In this document: positions 33,347-44,648 of the stretch, one piece after another
Layout of the letters: each line of letters begins with the position of its first letter
Numbering within the stretch: position 1 is the stretch's first letter
Origin: Cryptomeria japonica
Taxonomy: Eukaryota; Streptophyta; Pinopsida; Cupressales; Cupressaceae
Assembly (NCBI RefSeq): GCF_030272615.1
Contig: NC_081407.1
Location: 378,904,179-378,968,178, forward strand
DNA: 64,000 bases
Reading direction: 5' to 3'
The notes under the pieces: generated by a model
Database searches by the model: none
Told to the model about the DNA's origin: nothing
Seen by the model: only the letters and a program-made list of their open reading frames with translations
Translations under genes and position numbers: made by a program

Positions 33347-33580
33347 TCATAGTGCAAGAGGCAACCTCAATCTCAAAGGTTTAGTTTCAACGTATTTATT
33401 GGTGGAAGAACTCAAGCAAGTTGCAAATTTGACACAAGGACTTTGATTAAGAAATATAACTCCCCCAACAAAATTTTGATTCCTCTTGGATGCCCCATTA
33501 AAGAAATGATAGTAAGCATCATGGGACAATGGGGTTTGATTTGAAAATGACACCATTCCTAGCATTCCTGACTCCCACAA
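33347..33580 (-). pseudogene. RNase H-like fragment of a retroelement
   Basis: On the minus strand the frame reads FFNGASKRNQNFVGGVIF, followed about 20 residues on by SSSTNKYVETKPLRLRLPLA. This pattern matches the start of plant retroelement RNase H domains (F-D-G-A-S-K-G-N-P, then T-N-N-x-x-E-x-x-A-L). The catalytic Asp is replaced by Asn and most of the domain is absent. The left end of the 2.28-kb tandem duplication (33497) falls inside this fragment. Confidence 0.5.
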
Positions 33581-34110
33581 AAAGATAAATGGAATTGCAC
33601 AAATATATTATTAAATTTAAATATAATATTGCTAAAATTGACCAAAAATAATTAAACAATAGAAATACAAATACATTAATGTCAAGTGCACAAATTTTCA
33701 CACTAAGCTTATTTTACTCATATCTCAAGTGCAAAACTTTGATGGATTCTTGCAAAGTGTTGGACCACATGAAATAACGACAGTGTCTCATGGAATATGA
33801 CTATCATAGTGTTTAGAAGGTATGTGTTTTTGTCTCAAGGTAATCACACAAACACATATAGAACAATGACAGATAAACACACTTTGTAGACATAGATGAT
33901 TGAGATAAATTTAATTGTCTTGCATCATTAAAAATATCTATTAATTATAGATCATAAATACCCTAGATATAATAAATAAATTGAAATCATCATATAACTT
34001 TATTTATTAACAAACATTCCTCACTAATAATACTAAGGAATAAAATTAATTACATGATCAATCCATCTTGGCTATAAAATATCATGTTGAATTTGAGGTT
34101 GAAACATGAT

Positions 34111-34115
34111 AATAT
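34111..34115. repeat. Target-site duplication, left
   Basis: aatat directly precedes the 5' LTR and matches aatat at 40707-40711 after the 3' LTR. Copy B of the duplication carries the site once, uninterrupted. Confidence 0.95.
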
Positions 34116-34759
34116 TGTTAGTGCAGGTTTTTTATTTTCTTTATGTTAGGGGATATTTATTTTTCCTACACATATATTATTTAAGCTTGCTTAGGTTAAT
34201 AGGAGTGGTTTATATGAGGACATGTGGCGAAATACTTTAGCTACATGTGTAACTCTCCACCTCACATGGGTAGTTGAGTTACACACCCTCTTTTGGCTTG
34301 TTGTGCCACCTCTCATAACCACTATTTTGTCATTTCCTAAGTGGGTTATGGGGTAGTTGGGTTTCACACCCTCTTTTGGCCTTATGTGCCAACTTTCTCA
34401 ACTCCTTTTTTGTCTTCATGTAAGGAGGTTATGCCACATGTTTTTGGCATTTAGCAAGAAGGTAAAACCTGCCACTTTTTATGGGGAATAGGAGTTAATG
34501 CACCCCTTGGATGTATATGCTTATATTTTTATATATAATAAGCACTATACTCTCACCTTCACTAGTCAAGTTATTGAAGTGATAGCTTGGTGAGAGTCTT
34601 CTCCAAATTCTTCTCTTTGTCTCTATTTCTCTCTCTCATATTGAAATTATCTCCATTCAACTATTTTGATCTTCGATCATCTATTGTGTGAGGAGTTGCA
34701 TGTGATCTATGACTGACATCAGATCTTGGCTCGATTCTTGCTTCTCGCAGAATCTCACA
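34116..34759 (+). repeat. 5' LTR of the copia element
   Basis: It starts tgttagtgcagg and ends aatctcaca. A TATA-like run (tatatataataag, about 34537-34549) is a plausible core promoter, with the transcription start expected shortly after it. Confidence 0.95.
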
Positions 34760-34774
34760 TGGTGTCAGAGCTTA
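34760..34774 (+). other. Primer-binding site
   Basis: tggtgtcagagctta starts at the base after the LTR. It differs by one base from the tggtatcagagc complement of initiator Met-tRNA used by plant copia elements. Confidence 0.85.
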
Positions 34775-35786
34775 TTGTCTGGTATAGCTCATTGTTTTTT
34801 TTTATTTATTTGAGGGATTTGAGACTTTTATATAGCTAATATTTTCCTTAAAAACTAAGTATGCTCTTCTCCTGCATTCTCGTGTGATCTGGAGAATCAG
34901 AATAGTTTAAAGGAAAATAGCTTCTAGTTAAATCTGGTTTACATGTATGTGTTCTTGTAAGATCTGGGTGATTGCAGCTTTGAGGTAATATTGGAAGCTT
35001 AATAAGAATTTCCAAAGTGTCCATAAGGCTTGATAAAGTCAAAAGTGACTTTTACTTCACCAAAATCAGAATTTGGAGGACATAGTAAAAAATTAGAGTG
35101 AATTTTTTTTTACTGGAGCTGTTTTCATTTGGCTTTAGTATTCCAACTTCTCTTCACTTTCACAAAAAATGATTTTTGGGTTTTCTTCCCAGCATCGAAA
35201 AACTTTTGGGTTTCAGATGGTATTTATAGAAAATTAATAAATTTTGCAGAAATCAAGCTTTAATAGGGCCTAAGCCATTTTTCTATCAGGGAAATTCATC
35301 AACATTTCTAAAAAGTTGCACAACTTTTGCCTCGGGTGTCATATTTTTGCAAACAAATACTTGAAGGAAAGCTGGAAATGAGCACTATCCATTATTATAG
35401 GTCTAATTGAATTTTTTTGCCTTTTTTTATCAGATATTAAAGGTTGTATCTTCTGCTTCTTTTTCTCTTCAACTGGTCATATATATGCCCTCACAACTCT
35501 ATTTTTCAAAAACTAATAGTTGTTGGAAAGGTATTGAGATAAATTAAGTAGTTATAAGGCTAATTTGTTTCAGATCTTGTCTCAAATTATTTGTATTTAA
35601 AATCTCTATTGGTTTCTTAAAAGAATTGTAATATGATAAAAAGCCTTGTAAATGCACTAATTATAAAGTGCCAACCTTGTAATATTTGGGGGGGGTGATT
35701 TCTGATACTAGTGAAAAGGGGGGGTGTCTCTTGTGCCTTCTTTCTTGCACTTTTCCCGATTCTTTGCAATCTTCTTTTCTACTATC

Positions 35787-38700
35787 ATGGATGCATCTAT
35801 AGTTCCACTTTTAACACCATATAATTATTTTGAACGGAAATCTAAGATGATAATATATCTGAAAAGGCATGGATATCATCATGTTACTCTGGGACTTGAA
35901 ATTAAACCTCAAGATGTTGCAGAAAAGATTAAATGGTTTAATAAATGTGATGAAGCTTTTGGTACTCTATATATGTCACTCTCTCCAGACCTTCTTTTTC
36001 ACATTGAATCTGCCACTACACCAAATGCAGTGTGGACCACTTTGGAAAACCTCTTTGGTAAGCAGGATGAGCTAAGAGGTCATCAATTAGAGAATGAACT
36101 CATAGGGTTGAATCCAACCAATTTTGATACTATACAAGACTTCTTCACTAAACTTAAGTCTGTAAGATTGCAGTTGGAATGGTGTGGAACTAAGAAAGAT
36201 GATAAGCAACTGATCTTGAGTATTCTTTCTAAGCTTGGTCCTAACTATTCAGTGTTTGTTTCTACATTCTATGCTACAAAATGTGCCATAGGTACCACAT
36301 TCAAAATGCCTTCTCTGGATGAATTTGCTGCAGAACTCACTAGGGACCAAGACAAATTGGTTCAAATGGGTACAATAAAACCCTCTAAGTCACATGCCTT
36401 AGTTGTAAATCAAGGCACAAAAGAACAAAAAGGGTCTAGTAAGCAAGATAAGAAACAAAAGAACCAAGGAGAGAAGAAGAAAGATCAGAAATTTGCTACT
36501 TCTAAAGTAGATAATCAAACCTCTTCATCAAGAGGTGAACAACCTAAGAAGGAGAAGGTCAAGTGTTCTTATTGTAAGAGGCCTGGTCATGATGAACATA
36601 AGTGTTTAAAGAAACAAATTGATCACCTTTCAAATCTTCTTGAAAAGAATAATATCAAGGTGCCTGATTCAGTCAAACAGAGTTCATCAGAAGGATCTTC
36701 TAAGGATATAGATAAGAGTAAAGGGAAAGGAAAGGGTAAGGCCCTAGTTGTTGTTGCTTCACAACCCAATTCTTAGATAATTGACTCAGGTGCTTCGCAC
36801 CACATGGCTTCTTCAAAAGATGATTTCACCTCTTTACAGCCATGTTCTATGCCTTCCATACTAATGGGTGATGACACTCCTGTTGAAGTGCATGGGAGAG
36901 GGTCTGTTGATGTGGGTGAAGGAACATTTAAGGATGTCCTTTGTGTTCCATCTTTATCAACTAATCTCCTATCTATTTATCAGATCACTCACACTGGTTC
37001 TAGCAGGTGAGTTGAGTTCACACCAGATATAGTGGTAATCAGTGAAATGCATAATGGGTCTACTATTGCTGTGGGAAAAGCAGATCATGAATCCAGATTA
37101 TATCAGTTTTCTCACTTTGTTCCTAACTCTCCTTCAATAGTTTTACTCACTCATGCAAATGAGATTAGTTGTTTGTGGCATCAACGATTTGGCCACTTGA
37201 ACTATCATTACTTGCAACAACTCAGTAAACAGGACATGGTTTCAGGGTTGCCTTCTATTCGATTTTCTGATGGATTTTGCCAGGGATGTATTCTTGGTAA
37301 GCATCTTGAGGAGAAGTATGATAAAACAAAAGCATGGAGAGCTCCACAGCTATTGGAGTTGGTACATAGTGACTTGGCAGGACCATTTCCACAACCATCT
37401 TTCAGCAGGGCTAGATATGTCTTAACATTTATTGATGAATTTTCCAAATTTACATGGGTTTGCTTTCTCAAAAAAAAGTCTGAGGTATTTGAGAATTTTC
37501 TAGATTTCAAAGCTTTTGCAGAGAAACAATCTGGGAAGTTCATCAAGATTCTGCGTACAGATAATGGGGGCGAATATGTTAATAATCAGTTTGAACAATT
37601 TTGTGCTTCAGAAGGTATCAACATGCAGCACACAGTTCCCTACAGCCCTCAATAGAATGGTGTCGCAAAATGGAAGAATAGGTCCTTGAAGGAGATGGCA
37701 AATTGTATGATTCACTCCAAGTCTTTGGCACCTTAGTATTGGGCAGAGGCCATCAATTGTGCATGTTACATCTAGAACCGAGTTCCTCATAAAGCTATGA
37801 AGGGGGTAACTCCTTTTCAAGCTTGGACCAGTCAGAAACCTACAGTTAAGAATTTTAGAGTGTTTGGCTCTCTTGCATGGGCCCACATTCCAGTAGAGAA
37901 ACGCAAGGCTATGGATCCGTAGAGCAAGCCTTGCATATTTTTGGGGTATCTAGATGATGTCAAAGGGTATAGACTTCTCCATCCCTCTACACATGAGTTG
38001 TTCATTAAGAGGAGTGTTCATTTTGAGGAGAGTTCTTCTATTTCTTCTCATACCACTTCTCCATCCACTATCACATTGGAGACATTGCATGATGATGATA
38101 GTTCTTTTGAGGATCTTAATCATCCTAATCCCGATGAGGAGTCTTCTTCCTCCACTTCAGATGGTGACAGTGATTTTGAGGATTCGCATTCTTCTCATAG
38201 TCATCCTTTAGAGGTTGATGATTCTCCCCCAGACTCTCCAGCTTTAGTGCCTCTTTGGGCTCGACAAACTTTTGAGTCAGTAGGAGATTGGCTTGGTGAT
38301 CCATCAGATTCTAGAAGAACTAGGTCACAATTTCAGCAAGCTCCACATCTCTTCATTGCTTCAGCTTTTGATCCACAGTATTTTTGAGAAGCTACAGGTG
38401 TTCCCGAATGGGATGTTGCAATGCAAGAAGAGTTTAATTCCTTGGAAATGAATCACACATGGGATTTAGTTCCTCTTCCTAAGGGAAGGAAACTTGTTCG
38501 ATGCAAGTGGATCTATCGAACAAAATTTGTAGCAAATGGGTCGGTTGATAAGTATAAGGCTCGCTTGGTAGCAAAAGGCTTTTCCCAAGTTCTAGGGGTT
38601 GATTACTCTGAGACTTTTGCTCCAGTTGCTAAGATGAATTCCATCCGGCTTGTCCTTGCTATTGCTACAACCCATCATTGGGAAGTTCATCAGATGGATG

Positions 38701-39863
38701 TCAAGAGTGCATTTCTTCATGGTGACCTTTAGGAGGAAATCTACATGGAGTAGCCACAAGGGTTTGTTCAAGATCCTTCACTTGTGTGTCGACTTCGAAA
38801 GTCTCTCTATGGCCTCAAACAAGCTCCTCGAGCTTGGTATGCCAAGATGGACTCCTTCCTTCTGACAATTGGTTTTACTCGATGCCATTCTGATCCGAAC
38901 ATCTACACTTTGCACCAGGATGATACTCTCACATTTCTAGTTCTCTATGTTGATGACTTGTTGATCACATGGAGTCACTCATCCACCATCAAGGTAGTGA
39001 AAACTACTCTACATGATAGATTTCTGATGTCAGACTTGGGTCTTCTACATTACTTCTTGGGAATTGAGATTACTCAATCTTCTTCAGGCATCTTTCTTGG
39101 ACAGCCCAAGTATGCACTCGATATGCTCTCTAGATTTCGCATGGCTGATTGTAAGCCTGCACCTACTCCTTTTTTATCTGGGGTCAAACTTGAGGCTAAG
39201 TGCTCTTCACCCTTGGTTGATAGCACTTTATATGGACAAATTGTTGGGAGCCTCATCTACTTGACTCATACGAGACCTGACATTTCATATGTTGTGGGTA
39301 TGGTCTCTAGATTCATGCAGGAGCCACATGAGTTGCATTGGAAAGCAGCTAAGTGGATTCTCCACTACATTCAAGGTACTCACAATTATGGAATTTAGTA
39401 TGCAGTAGGCATGGATATTGACTTGGTGGGATATACGGATTCAGATTGGGCGGGTGATTCTCAAGATCACAAATCCACTTCAGGGTATTGCTTCTCACTT
39501 GGTTCTGGTCTAGTTTGTTTGTCGAGTAAGAAGCAGTCTACAATTGCTCTTTCATCAATAGAGGCTGAGTATCGAGGGGCAGTTAATGCCACCACTGAGG
39601 CTATTTGGCTTCAGAATATTCTTACTGAGTTTGGTATTCCAGTTAGGAAGCCTACTATCATCTTTTGTGATAATCAAAATGTTATACAGATCTCAAGAAA
39701 TCCAGTTCATCACCAGAGGATGAAACATATTGAGATACATATGCACTATATTCGGGAGCTCATTCAGGAAAGCATCATTGATCTTAAGTATTGTTCTACA
39801 ACGGAGCAAACTGCGGACATCTTCACCAAACCCTTCACCAAAAGCAAGTTCCTTCGTTTGTGA
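35787..39863 (+). pseudogene. copia gag-pol polyprotein, broken by ten stops
   Basis: From ATG 35787 (MDASIVPLL) the same frame runs to TGA 39861-39863, 1,358 codons, with no frameshift. Domains: Gag with zinc knuckle CSYCKRPGHDEHKC (36564-36605); protease DSGASHHM (36783 on); integrase HHCC zinc finger (WHQRFGHLNYH...CQGC, 37175-37290) and D,D,E core, where the Glu after NGVA is Lys (37668-37670); reverse transcriptase with YVDD at 38946-38957; RNase H (TDSDWAGD, ALSSIEAEYRGA). Internal stops: TAG at 36774, 37653, 37734, 37773, 37920, 38730, 38751 and 39396; TGA at 37008 and 38385. Several TAGs fall where copia proteins have Gln. The polyprotein would package, process, copy and integrate the element; it cannot be made here. 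The nearest upstream in-frame start (35724) is not ATG. Confidence 0.95.
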
Positions 39864-40056
39864 TCTTTGCTTAGGATACGATAGGTGTCTACTCCAGGAG
39901 GGACTTCTTAGTCCTTCTTTGTTTCTCTCCTTATTTAGGGGGGGGTTATTCCTCTTATGGGTGGCTTCTTCTTTTGGGGGGGCTATCTATGTACATGGGT
40001 ACCTAACATGGTTGCATTTGCCGGGACCCATATTTTCACCCACCTAAGCTATGCTT

Positions 40057-40065
40057 AAGGGGGGG
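40057..40065 (+). other. Polypurine tract
   Basis: aaggggggg ends at the base before the 3' LTR and would prime plus-strand synthesis. Confidence 0.9.
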
Positions 40066-40706
40066 TGTTAGTGTAGGTTTTTTATTTTCCTTATGTTAGG
40101 GGATATTTATTTTTCCTACACATATTATTTAAGCTTGCTTAGGTTAATAGGAGTGGTTTATATGAGGACACGTGGTGAAATAGTTCAGCTACATGTGTAA
40201 CTCTCCACCTCACATGGGTAGTTGAGTTACACACCCTCTTTTGGCTTATTGTGCCACCTCTCATAATCACTATTTTGTCATTTCCTAAGTGGGTTATGGG
40301 GTAGTTGGGTTTCACACCCTCTTTTGGCCTTATGTGCCAACTTTCTCAACTCCTTTTTTGTCTTCATGTAAGGAGGTTATGCCACATGTTTTGGCATTTA
40401 CCAAGAAGGTAAAGCCTCCCACTTTTTATTGGGAATAGGAGTTAATGCACCCCTTGGATGTATATGCTTATATTTTTCTATATAATAATTACTATACTCT
40501 CACCTTCACTAGTCAAGTTATTGAAGTGATGGCTTGCTGAGAGTCTTCTCCAAATTCTCCACTTTGTCTCTATTTCTCTGTCTCATATTGAAATTATCTC
40601 CATTCAGCTATTTTGATCTTCGATCATCTGTTGTGTGAGGAGTTGCATGTGATCTATGACCGACATAAAATCTTGGCTCGATTCTTGCTTCTTGTAGAAT
40701 CTCACA
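40066..40706 (+). repeat. 3' LTR of the copia element
   Basis: It starts tgttagtgtagg and ends aatctcaca. It is three bases shorter than the 5' LTR because of small indels (near the atat run, the t-run before ggcatt, and the tattggg step). Confidence 0.95.
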
Positions 40707-40711
40707 AATAT
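40707..40711. repeat. Target-site duplication, right
   Basis: aatat, identical to 34111-34115. Confidence 0.95.
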
Positions 40712-42369
40712 TAATTCTTTCCAATATGCCTTTCATTGTTGATTAAAACCATTTCACAACCCTATTTGTGATAAAAAGAACATTTCAAATTACTAATGTT
40801 ATGATCAACTAAATTCCCTAATAGGAAATGATGTTGATGGATGAGGTAACTCTTATTTGCAATTGACTATACTTAGAACTTGAAGAATGTATTGCTAAAA
40901 ATATAAGAATAAACTTGTATTTGTATTCAATATTGTACTTCATTAGTGTAGAGCACAAGGTAAAGTATGTGTTGTACAACCTTCATTGTAGGTAGATAAA
41001 ATGAATTACTTTGGTCAAACATATAAACACAATTTGAATCATGTTTCACCATTCAATGAAGGAATTCATGTACAAATAAAATTTCGCAAGATATAATTTA
41101 TTTAAGATTTATCTTTTTAGATGTTTTTTTTTTATGAGTTTCATAGTAAATGCACTCTACTTTGTGTGGTGTGCTTCACGACATGATCTTCTCATTTTTT
41201 TAGTGATAAATTGTGTTCTTCATAGCATATTGGTGGAATGTGGTAGTATTGGCATGACTATTTAACCATTGAAGAGCTTTGAACAATAAAAAATAATTAT
41301 ATTTATGCAAGATATGCATGATTTTCATGGATTAGAAACTATTGATATCCGTGAGGGAGGATTACTTTCTTTTAATCACATGTTTGTCTTTCATGTCACC
41401 ACTATCTTTAATCTACAATAGTACAGTCTCTAACTCTATTGTATTATTATAATATTATATAATATTATTATTTATCTTTATTTATTATCTCTATATACTA
41501 TTATATTTATTCTACTTCCAATGCATCTGAAAGAAAATATTAGAAATTATAATTCAAAGAAGTGTTTATCTATCAATTATCAAAATTAACTAAATATTTT
41601 TATTTCTCCCAATTTATAATATTATAAATGTAATGCCATAAATTTCATAATGAAAATAGAATACACACCATTTTATTTTATTTTGTTTTTGAAAGATCTT
41701 TTAACTCTAAGGTTTGATTTGATACTTACATGAGGTAGAGAATGGAACCATTTGGCATAATTCTAGTGGGTGAACAAATATTCACATGCATATTTTGTAA
41801 CATAGATTATAGTATTATGTGATTAGTATCGTAGAAAGGTCTTTCAAGGATAGCTATTTGGACAATTATTCCTTGGTGGGTGACCATCTATTGATAGAGA
41901 GTGATTAAGTTTTCTCAAGATAGGCGTAGCATTAGGTCATCATGTTGAATTTCTAATGTCATTAGTTAGAGAGTTAATTTAATTTAGTAATAAAGTTTAA
42001 ATGTCTCATCAAATAGAAAAGAGGATCTAGGAGAAAATGATCTACACAAATTATCGATAATGCAAAAACCCCAATGATATAGGTGATAATGGAAGGGGGC
42101 TCATGGTTGTGGCTTGGATAAACCAAGCGATAATTTCTATAGCTTGGTGTAGAATTATACTATTTTTACATTGCTATTAAAATAATCCACACATTTTCTT
42201 GATTATTGCCACAATGTATTGGCTTATAGATCATTGAATTTGTGTGTAGTTACGTAGTGTTGAAACTAGGCAGTGTTAGATATGTCTACAACTTTTGCAA
42301 TAAAAAATGTTGACTAAATGTATAAGTAACACCACTTTCCTTGATCAATTTACCAAAAAAATATTATTT

Positions 42370-44648
42370 ATTAAAGAAATGATAGTAAGCATCATGGGAC
42401 AATGGGGTTTGATTTGAAAATGACACCATTCCTAGCATTCCTGACCCCCACAAAAAGATAAATGGAATTGCACAAATATATTATTAAATTTAAATATAAT
42501 ATTGCTAAAATTGATTAAAAATCATTAAACAATAGAAATACAAATACATTAATGTCAAGTGCACAAATTTTCACACTAAGCTTATTTTACTCATATCTCA
42601 AGTGCAAAACTTTGATGGATTCTTGTAAAGTGTTGGACCACATGAAATAACGACAGTGTCTCATGGAATATGACTATCATTGTGTTTAGAAGGTATGTGT
42701 TTTTCTCTCAAGGTAATCACACAAACATATATAGAACAATGACAGATAAACACACTTTGTAGACATAGATGATTGAGATAAATTTAATTTGTCTTGCATC
42801 ATTAAAAATATCTATTAATTATAGATCATAAATACACTAGATATAATAAATAAATTGAAATCATCATACAACTTTATTTATTAACAAACATTCCTCACTA
42901 ATAATACTAAAGAATAAAATTAATTACATGATCGATCCATCTTGCCTATAAAATATCATGTTGAATTCGAGGTTGAAACATGATAATATTAATTCTTTTC
43001 AATATGCCTTTCATTGTTGATTAAAACCATTTCACAACCCTATTTGTGATAAATAGAACATTTCAAATTACTGATGTTATGATCAACTAAATTCCCTAAT
43101 AGGAAATGATGTTGATGGATGGGGTAACTCTTATTTGCAATTGACTATACTTAGAACTTGATGAATGTATTGCTAAAAATATAAGAATAAACTTGTATTT
43201 GTATTCAATATTGTACTTCATTAGTGTAGAGTACAAGGTAAAGTATGTGTTGTACAACCTTCATTGTAGGTAGATAAAATGAATTACTTTGGTCAAACAT
43301 ATAAACACAATTTGAATCATGTTTCACCATTCAATGACGGAATTCATCTACAAATAAAATTTCACAAGATATAATTTATTAAAGATTTATCTTTTTAGAT
43401 GTTTTGTTTTTATGAGTTTCATAGTAAATGTACTCTACTTTGTGTGGTGTGCTTCATGACATGATCTTCTCATTTTTTTAGTGATAAATTGTGTTCTTTA
43501 TAGCGTATTGGTGGAATGTGGTAGTATTGGCATGACTATTTAACCATTGAAGAGCTTCAAACAATAAAAAATAATTATATTTATGCAAGATATGCATGAT
43601 TTTCATGGATTAGAAACTATTGATATCCGTGAGGGAGGATTACTTTCTTTTAATCACATGTTTGTCTTTCATGTCACCACTATCTTTAATCTACAATAGT
43701 ACAGTCTCTAACTCTATTGTATTATTATAATATTATATAATATTATTATTTATCTTTATTTATTATCTCTATATACTGTTATATCTATTCTACTTCCAAT
43801 GCATTTGAAAGAAAATATTATAAATTATAATTAAAAAAAGTGTTTATCTATCAATTATCAAAATTAACTAAATATTTTTATTTCTCCCAATTTATAATAT
43901 TATAAATGTAATGCCAGAAATTTCATAATGAAAATAGAATACGCACCATTTTCTTTTATTTTGTTTTTGAAAGATCTTTTAACTCTAAGGTCTGATTTGA
44001 TACTTACATGAGGTAGAGAATGGAACCATTTGGCATAATTCTAGTGGGTGAACAAATATTCACATGCATATTTTGTAACATAGATTATATCATTATGCGA
44101 TTAGTATCATAGAAAGGTCTTTGAAGGATAGCTATTTGGACAATTATTCCTTGGTAGTTGACCATCAATTGATAGAGAGTGATTAAGTTTTCCCAAGATA
44201 GGCTTAGCATTAGGTCATCATGTTGAATTTCTAATGTCATTAGTTAGAGAGTTAATTTAATTTAGTAATAAAGTTTAAATGTCTCATCAAATAGAAAAGA
44301 GGATCTAGGAGAAAATGATCTACATAAATTATCGATAATGCAAAAACCCAAATGATATAGGTGATAATGGAAGGGGGTTCATGGTTGCGGCTTGGATACA
44401 CCAAGCTATAATTTCTATAGCTTGGTGTAGAATTATACTATTTTTACATTACTATTAAAATAATCCACACATTTTCCTAATTATTGCCACAATGTATTGG
44501 CTTATAGATCATTGAATTTGTGTGTAGTTACGTAGTGTTGAAACTAGGTAGCGCTAGATATGTCTACAACTTTTCCAATAAAAAATGTTCACTAAATGTA
44601 TAAGTAACACCACTTTCCTTGATCAATTTACCAAAAAAATATTATTTA
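42370..44648. repeat. Tandem duplication, copy B (uninterrupted)
   Basis: About 2.28 kb, 97% similar by eye to copy A, and lying immediately after it. The copia insertion point is present as an empty site near 42985 (gataatattaattc). It ends with attattta (44641-44648), matching copy A at 42363-42370. No coding content was recognised apart from the short RNase H edge at its left end. Confidence 0.93.

Larger units (their letters stand above)
34116..40706 (+). mobile_element. Complete Ty1/copia LTR retrotransposon
   Basis: The 6,591-bp element has LTRs of 644 and 641 bp bounded by TG...CA, a primer-binding site next to the 5' LTR, a leader, one gag-pol frame, a polypurine tract touching the 3' LTR, and a 5-bp target duplication. 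The domain order (Gag, protease, integrase, reverse transcriptase, RNase H) defines Ty1/copia. The LTRs differ at about 26 positions by hand count (about 4%), so the insertion is not recent. The leader (34775-35786) and the 3' part (39864-40056) are non-coding and contain several G-runs (near 35690, 35719, 39938 and 39977). Confidence 0.97.
33497..42369. repeat. Tandem duplication, copy A (split by the copia element)
   Basis: 33497-34115 plus 40712-42369 together correspond to 42370-44648, about 2.28 kb. The two halves join exactly at the copia target site aatat. Hand comparison of 33497-34115 with copy B gives about 14 substitutions in 619 bp. The rest looks about 3% different. Copy A begins attaaagaaatgatagtaag; the same words start copy B with no spacer between. 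The unit is AT-rich and non-coding, apart from the RNase H remnant at its left edge. Confidence 0.93.

Noticed and set aside
35787-39863. Alternative genetic code with TAG or TGA as sense codons
   Set aside because: Stops are scattered, active-site residues are also lost, and one LINE copy often has a sense codon where the other has TAG. Decay explains this without recoding.
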